From: Abelmoschus esculentus
Lineage: Eukaryota > Streptophyta > Magnoliopsida > Malvales > Malvaceae
Assembly (NCBI GenBank): GCA_035048815.1
Contig: JAUCBN010000026.1
Coordinates: 18,927,501 to 18,991,500, forward strand
Length of the DNA: 64,000 bases
Direction: 5' to 3'
Below, piece by piece: positions 47,830-59,939 of this stretch. Positions within the stretch are counted from its first letter, which is position 1, and the number at the start of each line of letters is the position of its first letter. The notes below the pieces were generated by a model. That model was not told the origin of the DNA, did not search any database, and worked only from the letters and a program-made list of their open reading frames with translations. The translations under genes and the position numbers were made by a program.

Positions 47830-48030
47830 CACATCAATAATATTCAGAGGAGGCTCCATGAACCTGTAATAATCAAGAGGAAGGTCCTTTACCAATTTCG
47901 CTAATTTATCAGCCGCTGTATTGCAAGAACGACTCACCCATATAAATCGAACCTTTCATTCCTTGCTTAGCATCAAAGCTAAATGAATTCTGAGGGATGA
48001 ATGAATACTATTCATGTCCTTTTGGACAAA
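47830..48030 (-). pseudogene. Fragment of a retroelement-type RNase H domain
   Basis: The minus strand reads HSSLRIHLALMLSKE, stop, KVRFIWVSRSCNTAADKLAK, LVKDLPLDYYRFMEPPLNII. The phrase WV.RSCN.AAD.LAK is the typical end of plant RVT_3 / LINE-type RNase H domains. An in-frame stop and the lack of the rest of the domain mark a dead fragment. No reverse transcriptase is seen nearby. Confidence 0.65.
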
Positions 48031-48484
48031 CACTTAAAAACCTCTTTACGGTACATTTCAATAATAACCTGATAAATGAATATATCAGGTTATTTGATTG
48101 CACTTGGTGTTCTCTATGTTGATAATAAATTATTTATTTTTTATCTATAAAAATAAATAAAATTGAACCACGTTAAATTTTATCTATCTTATATATCTCA
48201 TTTTATGCTGAACTCGTATCGTTTATTTTCCCATATAATTCCTAACATTTCTCTTAATCATTAATCTCATATGTAAGGAAACTTGAGTCTTCTGATCTCT
48301 CCGAGTACCGGCATACCAGATTCATGAACAAGCTAGGGTTGCCAAATGCCCATGCCTTCTTGCCTTAAAGCCGTTTGGACTTACTATGAAAAAAACTAAA
48401 ACCTAACTCTTAATTTCTAACACATATGGTTCAATAAATATATTTTTTAATCGGCTACAATGTTATAGTAATATATTCTCAATT

Positions 48485-48605
48485 ATTAGATATTGATCGC
48501 TCAAACACTGTGTTGACATTACTGGTACTTGAACTCGTAACTTTCGAGAACAACAATCGTTTTTTCAACCACTGAAATAAGTTACCTAAGTAATAAGTAA
48601 TTTGA
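48485..48605 (-). repeat. SINE-like repeat, copy E
   Basis: Plus strand GATATTGATCGCTCAAACAC, GGTACTTGAACTCGTAACTT, GAGAACAACAATCG, CAACCACTGAAATAAG matches copies C and D in order and orientation. Confidence 0.65.
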
Positions 48606-50534
48606 TATCACTCAAATAAATCTTAAGTTTATGGACGTTATATATATAATTTATTAAAAAATAAAATATTTAACGTATATCGTTCGAATTAATCAGAACG
48701 AAATCTCCGAAAAACCAAATGCGCCATAACGTTAACAAAAATTCTTCGTCTCCCCTGGCCCTACCATTACTTCATATCTGATTTCCACGACCTCCTCTCC
48801 CGTGGGTTCATCTCTCTCCTTTTTCCTTTACTCCAAAAATCATTAGAAAATATAAGAGATATGTTAATTTTTTAGTCTTAAGGGTATAAGAATTTTTTAA
48901 TTTTTTTTAAAATAATTGTTATATTTTAAAATTTTTACATTCAATTAAACTTTTTGATCATAAATATTGATAATATTTTTGGATATGTTGATGCAATGCA
49001 TCATATTATAATTATTTTTGACTTAATATTTTCAAAAAAAAATATTTAATTTTAAAAAAAATCTTTAGAATTTTAAAAAAATTTAGAAAAATTATATAAA
49101 AATATTTTTTAAAAAAATTGTAAACGTAAAATAAGCCAATAACTATATTTTAAACTTATTTTATTATCATATATCACCTTTGTTAATAATTAACTATAAA
49201 TGAATCGATCGAAACAACTTTAACAATTCAGTTATTTAATCGACAAAGCTCATATTTTATTTTTTGGATAAATGATTAAAATTGTATTCATCCAAAAAAA
49301 TCACATAAGAAAACTAAAAAAACTCATATTTTAATGATCAAAATAGAATAAACAAATAATTTAGTGGTGTTCAATGTAATTTACCCTAAAATTAGGTGGT
49401 GTCCATGGCAGCTTGGCAAACGCTTTACAGGTATGTAAAATGCGTTATAATAAACAATCTTCTCGTGTTTGACACTGACCATGAAATTCATCCACCCAAT
49501 CAGAAAACAAAGAAATTGAGAACAAACACTAAGTTTAAGGATGAATATAAAATTTTTATTTTTAAGCTATATATATATAAATTTTACGACGATTATAATT
49601 AATAAAATAATAATTAATATAAAAAATTAAATTTTTAGGCGTATTTTACCAGATATATAACTAATAAAAATATTATACATTCTTCTCCTTCTTTCCTTTT
49701 ATTTTTACAAAATGAGACAAAAAATTGTCCAAATATACAAAAAGAAGTATATGTGTATTTGTCATATGTCAAATTATTTGATGGAATTAACAACAAAGAT
49801 TGCCTTAAGACTCAAAATGTACATTTTGAAAAATAAGAGGACCTTAAACAAAAAAAATATATATTAGTGACTAAATTCATAAAAAAACAGATAATGTAAT
49901 GACTTTATTTAAGAATTTGACAAATAATTTATTTTTTTTAAAAAATATATTAGAAACATAGGTAAAATATTTGTTGTATGTGAGTTCGTCTCGATAAGAT
50001 TTACATTTTTCTTAAATTGATTTGTATGTGTTAATGTGTAACATTCGGTAAGGCACTTAATACATGTCATAATCTAATTGGTTGTTGAAGTATCGTGTTA
50101 AAATTAAATATTTTAATTTAAACTTATTTTTTAAAAAAAACAAGTATCAATTTATTAAAAAAATCAGAGTTTAATTTGAAAAAAATGCCAATTTCAAGTG
50201 CCAATTAGTGTATAAACCTATAAAATTTGCCGGACATTTCTTGAATTATAAGATTATTATTTATAAGAAAAAATGAAAATGAACGAGCAATAAACTGATG
50301 TAATCTCCGGCCAGGCTTATAGTTCTGCCGGCGTGAACTCGGTCAAATCCTCACCGTTGAAATCATCGACCTTTCTCTCTGATCTTAATATCCGCAGCCA
50401 TTAATTCCTCGTTTCTTAATCTAAATCGGCCAATCACATGCATTATTATCATTAACATAATGTACAACTTTGTGTACCACGAGAAGACCGCATCGGAACC
50501 GTCTTCCGATCACCGAAGGCGGCGAAGCAACTTC

Positions 50535-50909
50535 TTAACAAGCGTAAAATTCGACCAGCTCCGCCAGAGACTCGGGCTGAGGATCACCATTCTTGAGCAT
50601 CCAAAGCAAGTGATCGAACAAGACGACCTCGCACGACACGTTGATGACGGAGTCATCGTTTTCGCCCGACCGTTCCGCGAGTCCGCGGAACAGAGGGTTC
50701 TCGACGAGGTCGGAGCTGATAAGGTACCGCTTCTTGGATTTTCCCACGTAGACTGGCCGGAGGTTGGAATCAGATGATGATGATTCTTCGTATTCGTCGG
50801 AAGCCGCCACCACGGAGGTCGACGCCGGCCGGCATTGCTTGTAGTTGATTGAGTGTATCTTCTTGAGGATTGACTTGAGCTTTGCTAGCTTGTTAATGCC
50901 TATCGCCAT
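50535..50909 (-). CDS. SAUR76: SAUR76-type small auxin-up RNA protein
   Basis: A single exon of 124 aa. The SAUR domain is clear: RPVYVGKSKKRYLISSDLVE, NPLFRGLAERSG, VSCEVVLFDHLLWMLKNGD, and the C-terminus SLAELVEFYAC, nearly identical in pattern to Arabidopsis SAUR76 (SVYELVEFYAC). The N-terminus MAIGINKLAKLKSILKKIHS is basic. Typical SAURs inhibit PP2C.D phosphatases and promote acid growth, but the SAUR76 group is less studied. In Arabidopsis SAUR76 sits next to SUS1, as I recall, and here sucrose synthase is the nearest gene on the left. Confidence 0.92.
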   Translation of the reverse strand: MAIGINKLAKLKSILKKIHSINYKQCRPASTSVVAASDEYEESSSSDSNLRPVYVGKSKKRYLISSDLVENPLFRGLAERSGENDDSVINVSCEVVLFDHLLWMLKNGDPQPESLAELVEFYAC

Positions 50910-51869
50910 TCGAATGTATAAGGATTTTTCGAGAAAATGATGCTTTGTTGATTGTAAGCTATGAAAAGGGGGGAGAAGTTTCGTTTATAAAGGAAGTTGG
51001 GAGTTTGGGAAGGGTAAAATTGTAAATGTAATTAGAGATATAAAAAAATAAATAATCTTTATTTTATAGTTTAAGGGTCAAGTTTCTATTAAAACTTTTG
51101 TTAAATTTACATTTCGTAGTTTTTTTATTTATCGGTTTTATAAAAAAAAACGTGATTTTCTTTCGTGTAGCATTAAAATTCTCAATAATTTTAGTTGTAC
51201 CCTACAAGAACAGCACCTCTTTAACTTAAAGATTTGAAACTCTCTTAGATGAATGAATACAATTATGAGAATCCATCTTACTTGCTTAGTTTTTCTCGGG
51301 AAACAAACAAGTACTTGTGTTGTGTACTTAATGAAAGCCACATTCAGATGACAAGAGAAACAGGAGGAAAAGCTTTATTGATAATATTATTCAGTATCAC
51401 AAATTATTATATTCAAAGAAAATAGAATATATAATAATGCTAGATATGATATGCAACGTTCTATATTTTTATATTTATTATACGATACAAATACGAAAAA
51501 AAATAATAAAATGTGGACTCAAAAGGAGCTCTTCCCCTAAAAATTTAAAATTTATATATAATTTAAAAAATTATTATATATTTTTTATTGAAAAAATATT
51601 TTTATTTCTTAAAATTTTATAAGTTAATATATTTATGGAAACAAACCCCAAGAGGCTGAAAAAAGACTGTTTAAAACAATCCTAACAGAAGCCATTGCAA
51701 TGTTTTGCATTCAGCTCTCCAGATTGCTACATTGTTTTTGTTCATCGCCCAATCCCTCTCTAAAGTACAGTGTAACTATCAACATCCACGAAATACACGA
51801 GTTCCTCGGACCGGTAGCCATTTTTGATCATTTAAAAACTGAAAAAATGGTGATGGGAAGCAAACCATT
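50910..51869. other. Spacer between SAUR76 and FAP2
   Basis: SAUR76 promoter on the left, AT-rich middle, and the presumed FAP2 3' UTR in the last 200 bases. Nothing else seen. Confidence 0.5.
50984..50991 (-). promoter_or_regulatory. TATA box of SAUR76
   Basis: TTTATAAA about 75 bases before the start codon, preceded by a quiet promoter. Short leaders are usual for SAUR genes. Confidence 0.6.
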
Positions 51870-54460
51870 TCAGCATCTGCTTATGATGCTCACGACATTT
51901 CGACCAATGTCTTCTTTTGCTTGTTCGGACACAGGGAAATCTCCGATGTACATGTCGAAGAACGCCCCTGGCATACAGACAATATTAGAATTCACATCCC
52001 TTTAAAAGTGTCGAGGAATGCTAGGACAAAGGGTTTGTACTTACTGCATAAATCCTTGCTATGGACAGCTCCAATCTGGTTACCTCCGACTGAAAAAACA
52101 ATTCTATCACTATAAGACGGTATACTTTGTAAAATATTTTTCGAAACCAAAATACTGATCGGATCATATTGTCTCGCTAAAGTTATTGTTAAAGGGGTAA
52201 ACAAAACAAGAAAGAAACTTACTTTTGGTGATTAGTTGTCCATCAGCTGTCCTTTGGAAGTCGATTATTGTTCCCTACAATATCCGATAGAATAAAGTTG
52301 ACTTGCTGCTACATTAGATCGAATAGAATAAAAAGACAGATCGAGGGTGAAGGGGATTTACCGCAGGCAATGAAATATCTTGAGTGAAGTAGGAACCGAA
52401 TGTACTGAGGCAACGATAATCCGTGTTGGGATTTGTCTAGTAGAAGTCAAGAACTTTGTTAGAAGTCCAGCGGATCTAGAAAAACAAATAAAAGGAGGAA
52501 GACGGGGAAGGGAAAGGAATCTACAGACTTAAATTGTTTACCTTTACTAACCGTGCACGAAGAGATTTTTCAAATGCACTGCAATAAACACGATTAGAGT
52601 CATATAAACCGAGGCCAGGGGTTTAGACTATCAAGTTCACAAAATTTTAAAGGGTGCAAGAAATGGGGAAAAGAACTTACTCTCTAACTGTATTGACTTT
52701 CATTCCATTGCAGTTTACCACTAGCCTAACAGTCATACCAATATCCTCGCTGAACACTCGGATAAAAAAAGATTCGTAAGAAAATAGACAAAGAAAAGAC
52801 ATTAGTCTGCAAAGACGGAACGGGGACGAGAATACAGAGTGCGTCTAAAATCTGTCCCAACTCCCAAGTCCTTAAAAAAGACTTGATTGGTATTTTTGAA
52901 ATAAGTAAAATTTATAATTTATTGTCCCTTCAGAAAGAAAATTCTTAAATACCTAAGAAGATCCTGATAAAAATCACTGTGCTTGTTCAGCTCACCCACT
53001 GGAATAGAAGCATACTTTGCGCCCAATTTCTGGCAAACAGAGTATGGATGAATATCTACAAGGGGAAACCGAGAATCCAGCATGAGTTGTTGAAGCACAT
53101 GGAAAAACACATCATTAATAACACATGGTAGGAGGAATGAAGCAAAAACAAGTACTTACAAAAACCAAATGCATACACCTTCAGAGACTTAATTTTGATT
53201 ATCTTCATGGTTCTTGATCCAGTACCAACAAGCACCTATAAGCATAGACATTGCACAAGTTATTGCATAAAGAATCGGGACCTTCCAACACATAAAAAAT
53301 ATCAGATTATGTTTAAAACCAATGCATGTTCACATTGTGACATTCAAGTTTGACTGAACAATGTTTTGCTATACAAATACAGGCTCACTTTGAAAAGCTT
53401 TAAAATCAGTTAGTTTAAATTTTCAATAAAGGCATCTATGCAACTGCGGGACATAAATGGCCAAAAGTGTTAAAAAAGACAACACTAATTTCAGAGAGCT
53501 TCTAAAACTACATTCCCAATAATGAAATATAAGTAGGTGGAACTGGTGCAACAGAACAGACAAAAAGCATATTGCAGATGATCGAAACAGAAATGTCCCC
53601 AGTGTTTTACCTCAGAAGCTAAACTGGAATTATTGTGTGTGTCTAATATGTTATCCAATATTGTTGGGAACTCAATGCCGGTTCTGGGTTCAACAGCTTG
53701 TCTTCTCCGGTTCAAATCTAGAAAAGGCAGACTGCCACATCCCTGACCAACTTCACAGGGCCTTCGGTCTATATATTCTGGCATTTGAATTTCTGTGTTA
53801 TCAAGAGGAACAGCTAGTACCTTCGAAGATCTGATCACATGAAATCAGATACCTTAATCAATGAGAAACCATGTGACCAGATAAACACGTTGCAGAAAGG
53901 TAAAAAGACAATGTAATTTGTGAGATGAAGGAGCCTTACAAGTTATCTAAAGGCGGTATCAAAGCAGCAGATAATGACAATAAAGGAAGGTGTTGGAGTG
54001 CTTCTGCTTCTCCAAAGAAATTTCTCATTGCATAGCTCGAAATTTTACCAATAACAAGTGGGGTGGCAGGTAGGCCTCTTGAATTGGAAGAGAAGCAAAA
54101 TCCAGCAATATTATTCTTACAAGAAGCAATGTGCTTAACCAGAGATGAAGACTTGCAACTACCAGATTTCAAACCGCGTTGGTTACCAGATGATATGTCC
54201 CTACTCAACTTGGAAGTTGACATGCTAGAGAACCAAAACAGTACAGCTCCTGTAAACTTCGACATACAACTAAAGACTTCTCGAAAAGCGAGACTACCAG
54301 GTACAGACAATTGTTTAGAATGGTACAGAGAGCTGTCAACAAACGAACTAAACTGCGAAAACAAATGAGCTCCCAAGCCACTAGAACCAAAGGTCTCCAT
54401 TGGAAAAATATAAGGTGACCCCCCATCTAGATCCATGAAAAACAACCAATTATTTGGCAT
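51870..54460 (-). CDS. FAP2: Chalcone-isomerase-fold fatty-acid-binding protein, FAP2-like
   Basis: FAP proteins have the chalcone isomerase fold but bind fatty acids and lack isomerase activity. Ten exons join in frame to 431 aa: 53940-54460, 53611-53830, 53160-53235, 52953-53055, 52681-52749, 52542-52578, 52362-52436, 52223-52274, 52045-52089, 51870-51967. The start MPNNWLFFMDLDGGSPYIFP and the block EYIDRRPCEVGQGCGSLPFL are FAP2-typical. The CHI fold begins near residue 230 (GIEFPTILDN, VLVGTGSRTMKIIKIKSLKV, YAFGFYIHPYSV). Further blocks are MTVRLVVNCNGMKVNTVRDA, FGSYFTQD, GTIIDFQRTADGQLITKIGG and HSKDLCRAFFDMYIGD, ending SIISRC. No transit peptide is obvious. Intact. Confidence 0.93.
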
Positions 54461-56573
54461 ACTTTAGACTTCAGCTAAATGCCCAGTTCAGAGACCTTCA
54501 ACCTCTTTCTCTGAACTGAGCAAATTGGGTGGTCAAATTTGCCACCCAATTCAGAAATGCACCTGCAAAGAAAAAAAATGATGATCCAATTAGAAATCAA
54601 CACGATCCATTTAAGAAAAACAAAGAAAATCATTTCAATTATCATCGAGTACAATGAAAGCTATTTTCCTTTTCCTTTATATAACTAATAACAGAAGTAA
54701 TCTTTGTTCCTACGGAAAATGTATCGTAAAAACGAAATAAAAGACGAAGCTAATAAACAGAAACAATGCTAATTCTACATTCATCATATGCAAACCAAAA
54801 CAAGAACAGAAACAATTCAAAACAAATTCCTTACAACAAACCATTATTTAAATTAATTGAGAGAAGAAAAGGGTTCAAAAAGGGCAAAATTCAATACAAA
54901 ATTCCAATATAAAAACTCCAAAACGCAGAGAAAATGAACGTTACAAAACGTACCTGAAATCACGACGAAAAACACATGATTGTAGAGATCAAGGGATTCA
55001 AATTACGGAGAAGCGAAAGTTAGGGTTCCTTTCAAATTTTCTCTTTTAATTATTTTTTCTTTTAAAATTCTTTTGGGTGTGAAAAAAAATGAGATTTCTA
55101 TTTGATCGAAGGGAGAAAGAATATGCTTGCGGGGTCTGTTAAGGAAAGCCAAAAGCGACGAAGATCGCACTGATTTAAGGCTGTCTGTATTTTGGGAAGG
55201 GCAAAAGTGGAAAATCATATTTCCTTTTTTAAACTTTCCGGTGACGCTGACGGTTTCGGCCCCACTAAATCGTCGCAACAAAAAGCTCAAACTCTATTAA
55301 TTAGCGATGGTTTCATGTTTTGTCGCTAATTGTTAGTTTTCAATTAAAATCTCGTTTTCTTAAAATCAAATTAAAATTCTTTGTAATGACCCTCGTCTAT
55401 AATTATTGTGATAAAAAAAATTAGAAATTAAATTAAAAAAAAATCCAATTTAATCTTTGTATTTTATTTTGTTCACATTAATCTCTGAATTTTCTTATTA
55501 TATGAGATTATGAATGATTAAAATCCAAATTTATTGATTGACAAGGATAAAAATAGGGACTAAATTAGAAAAACTTGGGAAGTTAAAAGACTAAACACTG
55601 TTTTATCCCTTTTATTACTTATAAGTGGACGGTTTTGTCCTTCCTATATAACTAATTTTTCAGCTCAGCCGTCACCTTTTTTTCTCCGATTCTTCTGCCG
55701 AGATTCGAATATTATTTTGCTGTCTTTTCCCTAATTTACTTTTGTGACGACAAAGCTTTTCGTCGCAAATACGTATATTGTAGTAACTTCAATTTCTTCT
55801 TCTGAAATATAAAGATTAAATTGATCATATTGTAATAAAATAATTAAATCTACCAAAAATATAATAGTACATAAATTTACAATCAGAGATAAAATAATAA
55901 ATTAAATTTTATAATTTAAATATTATTTTTTATATAATTTATATATCAAAATAAAACTCATATATCTGAAATATTATTGGCTTGTATGTGACCGACTTTT
56001 ATGACCCAATTCACCACCTAAACATGGGACATGTGTCACCGTCCACTACTATGGCCCTCCAGGTCTCCACAACCATTTCAAATTCTACACGTTTTCTACT
56101 AAATAAATTATTAAAAATAATAAAAAAAAGAATGGTAATATTTCTACTAAAAATGAATATGTTATTTTCATTTTAAAGTTTTAATGATCTTAGAAATTAT
56201 AAAATTTGGGGTAATTTTTATTTGTATATTATGTCAATAGATCTTATCTCTATATAATAATTCAAATACATAAAAATATAAAATTTGTATCGGGAAATGT
56301 GACTGAGTTTTGTATTTTTTTCGTCTCAAACCAAATCCGATCTTATCCTAAAAAATTATTATTGAACTCGTTCTCTGTAAATTTAAGGTTTTGATTTTAT
56401 AAAATCAAATCATAATCAATCGGATCTTAATCAAATATTTTAAAACCGTTTTAAAAAAACCGAGTATTAATTCAAATTACATATGAAACTTAAAATCCCG
56501 ATATAAAAAGTTTTTTAAAACTATAAATTTATAACGTTATATATCAATTTACAATATTACAGGGAGTTGATGA
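54461..56573. other. Spacer upstream of FAP2, with a CACTA-like remnant
   Basis: The FAP2 leader probably includes an intron, since GTACCTG at about 54950 on the plus strand is a minus-strand donor candidate. A possible transposon remnant is listed at 55263-55785. The remainder is AT-rich with nothing seen. Confidence 0.4.
55263..55785. mobile_element. Possible small CACTA-type transposon remnant
   Basis: The left end is CACTAAATCGTCGCAACAAA. The right end is TTTCGTCGCAAATACG..TTGTAGTA, inverse except for the last base of CACTA. Subterminal TTTTGTCGCTAATTG and GTGACGACAAAG motifs repeat the GTCG core. About 520 bases with no ORF. A 3-base target duplication is not evident, so this is tentative. 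Confidence 0.35.
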
Positions 56574-58073
56574 TCACCCACAGATGAAGTTCTTCACAAT
56601 TTTGTTGAACTGTGCTGAGTCCTCAATCTGGGGCACGTGAGATGTCTTCTCTATTATTTCAAGCTTGGTCTTCTCCCCTAGAAGCCTGAAATTTATCAAT
56701 TAATAAATAAAACAAAATAAAATATCGTTGTCTAAATAAATTAGATAAAAAATCGAACGGAGTCATAAATAAAACAATAAAAAATTTGATATTATATCTT
56801 GGTTTCAATCATTAAACTGTTATTTCTCTGACGTTTTTTAACGTCGCTAAAAATTTTACTTTATTTTATCTATGTCCAAGTACAAGGTGGAGTGAGTTTA
56901 CCCTTTGAGTTCATGAGCCATTCTCAATGGGAAAATCTGGTCTCCATCTCCCCAAACTATCAGCACATCCTAATTGACAGACAAAGAGAGAAGAGAAGAT
57001 TAAAACTCATGATATTATTGTTCAGATTCGAGTGTGAGTATCGAATATGAGTATACATTCAATACTTTAAATAATAAAAAGTTCGAATAATGTCGAGTAT
57101 CGATACCTGTTGAATCGGAGTTAGCTTGCATGACTCATCCGCTGCCGCAAGGGTAATTCCCTTTAGAAGTTCCATCTTCTCTTGTCTGTTCTCTGAATAT
57201 AATTGCTGCATTATGCAGGAAAGTAACTAGGCTTTCTTTGTAATTAGAACACACAATAATACACTTATAAACACCATAAACAGAGGAAATTGCATATGTA
57301 ACTTTTTTTCTTAATTTTTTATAAATTAGTCCTTCAATTTAGACTCGCATATGTCTTTATATATATTTTTTGAGATCTCGTCTAAAAGATATCGAACTTT
57401 TTATCATTGAACTTATCAAAATTGTATATTTTGAGTATACTTGGAATATACTTACGTTAATGATGTCGTTCCAGAAAAAATCAGGAACCATGCTGGATCG
57501 CCAGGAAACAGCCAGACGGCTTAAAGTCCTTATCTGAGTAGCCGTTTCCGGCAGCATGATCTCTTCGATATTCTCCATGTTGGCTCTCTCTAGCAACGCA
57601 GTGTTATCTGCCTTCTGCATGTTGATACCGGAGCTCGCGATCACCACTTTTTCCACCGTGTTTGGATACAGTTTCGCCATATGGTACGCCACGAACCCAC
57701 CGTAGCTCGTCCCCATGACGTGATACTTCTTCACCAGAAGCTTCTCCATCAACTTAGCCATCGAAACGGCTTGGAAAACCTCGGACCTTTCCTTGGACTT
57801 GGTCGTGGAACCGCCGAAGAAGACCAAGTCGGGGACGTAGACGTCGAAGTAGGAGGCGAAGAACTGGACCTGTCGACGCCATTGCCAGATAGCGCTGGGA
57901 CCGAACCCGTGGAGCAAAAGCAAGGCGGGTTTTTGGCTGGGGTTTGGGGACCATAAGTGGATGGTGGTGTCGTTGTCGATGTCGATGGATCTTGAAGTGA
58001 GGCCGGACGCGGTGAGGCAACGGCGGAGATAGATTCCGTATAAGGAGACGAAGCTGAGAAAAGAGGGTGCCAT
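56574..58073 (-). CDS. Alpha/beta-fold hydrolase
   Basis: Four exons join in frame to 298 aa: 57456-58073, 57107-57205, 56902-56969, 56574-56685. The serine-hydrolase machinery is complete: oxyanion loop HGFG (55-58), nucleophile elbow GTSYGG with Ser at about 123, acid in VWGDGDQIFP, and His in KTSHVPQIED. A hydrophobic N-terminus (MAPSFLSFVSLYGIYLRRCL) may anchor it to a membrane. It belongs to a plant group often annotated as monoacylglycerol-lipase-like or simply as alpha/beta hydrolase. The substrate cannot be told from sequence. The first exon is clearly richer in GC than the surroundings. Confidence 0.9.
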
Positions 58074-59654
58074 GGCGGTTGACCGGCGGAGAAAAGGAGG
58101 GGGTTAGGCTTTCTTTTTCAAAGCTGGGACAAGAAAAGGGGTAAAGGAAGCAAGGAGGTGAGTTGGTTTTGACTCGTGTAATGCTCTATTATGCGGATGT
58201 TCAACCTATGGCATGACACTGAGTCAGACCAAAACTCGACTTTCTTTGGAATAGAACGCACAGAAATTACGAATAAAAACTACAAAATAAATATAAAATA
58301 CTATACTTTTATATAATTTAATAAAATTATATTTAATAAAATTTAATTCGATTGATTTATCTGTTTATTGGATCAGATATATATTTATTCAAAATAAAAA
58401 AATAATAATTTTTATAAATAAGAAACTTATTAAATTTGATATTTTTAATTTTTATATATAAAAATTAAATTTTTTTATGAATTTAAATTTTATTATATTT
58501 AATAATTTATTAATTATTATATTTAAAAATCGATTGTTAAATATTTAAATCAAGTCATTAATTCGGGTACAATCCAAAAATTTTGATATTCAAAAAAAAT
58601 TTAAAAATAGGTTTATGATTTTTTTTCGTTCAGATCGATATAATAAATTTAAGTTGGATCATATTGATTATCAAATTATCAAGCACTATAAAAAAATAAA
58701 AAAAATTATATTAATAAATAATTGATCTAACAAAATAAAATATTAAATCTTTTATATAATATTAAAAATTTAAATCACGACATTATAAAATAGAAAAAAT
58801 TAAATAGAAAATTGCTCCCATAACAAACATATCAATAAAGTCTAATCAAAATTGAGTGCATATATTTTAATTTAATTATTTTAAACTCTAATAATTTAAT
58901 TACATTGTTTTTATATTATTTAAATCAAGATTAAAAATCATAAAAATTCAAAAACAGAAGAAAAAAACTAAAATAGAAAGATTGAGTTCATAACTTATAA
59001 TACATAGAATAATGGCATGATTTAACATTTCTTACTATATAATTTGTACACCTGTCTTCTTATAAAATACTTAAAAAATTATTAATAATATTCCATACAT
59101 TAAAATTAGAAAACAATTAAATTTAAACATATTAAATCTACAATCTTAAAAAATTATTAACCAAAGAAACACGCAGATAATTTCTATAAATCAATATTTA
59201 TATTAAATGCTTCGAAAAATATGAAGAGGACACGTGGAGGTGGGTTTGTAAATATAGAGCAGGAGAAATAAAAGAGCCGGTGGGTTTGGTTTGGTTTTTC
59301 GGTACTTTCTCGGGGCACGATAATGACCGGTTCACCAAACTCTCTTGTCACCATTAAATTCAATTATTATATTATTTATAACATGATTCAGAAAATGGGC
59401 CATTCTCATGGTAATTAAAGAAGAATAAGCAATTTTTAATATATGATATTGTTATAAATTTAAATAGGGATGATTAAAAATTTCAATGTATAAAATTTAG
59501 TTATTAAATTTATTTTTTAAATTAAATAAATAAAATAATAATGAAAATAATAGTTTAATGATAATTTTGTATAATTAATTTATAATATAATTTATAATAT
59601 TTTATTTGACTAAATCAATTAATTATCGACAAATTTTTGACTGAGACTATTGTT

Positions 59655-59905
59655 TATGGGAGCAAAAATCTCCTGCTCCTTTCTCATGCCCCATTTGTGC
59701 CTCCTTTGTTATTTTTTAAAAAAATAAATTTTAAATCCTAACTCATATTTTTTATATCTTAAATCATAAACTTTAACCCAAAAAGAATACACCCTACTCT
59801 TAATTCTCTATACCCTAACCTAAAACCCTAAACCCTAAACTTTAAACTCTCTAATTTAAAGTGAGGTATAAATGGAGGCATAAGAAAAGGGGAGATGATT
59901 TAGAC
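59655..59905. mobile_element. Short inverted-repeat element with a telomere-like core
   Basis: The left arm GGGAGCAAAAATCTCCTGCT, CCTTTCTCATGCCCCATTTG, TGCCTCC is the diverged inverse of the right arm GGAGGCATAAGAAAAGGGG, AGATGATTT. Between them lie CCCTAAACCCTAAAC-type units and related variants. A partial relative is at 27868-28045. Confidence 0.6.
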
Positions 59906-59939
59906 TTTGTTTATGGACCTGTATCTTGTGTTTTCATTG

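Larger units (their letters stand above)
46169..50534. other. AT-rich intergenic region with repeat fragments
   Basis: Contains a telomere-like patch at 47236-47266, a retroelement RNase H fragment at 47830-48030 and a SINE-like copy at 48485-48605 (listed separately). Other open frames (47379-47579, 49396-49602) show no recognisable motif. Confidence 0.5.

Noticed and set aside
55003..55290. A 95-codon minus-strand frame upstream of FAP2
   Set aside because: No recognisable motif, low-complexity end, and it runs across the possible transposon edge.
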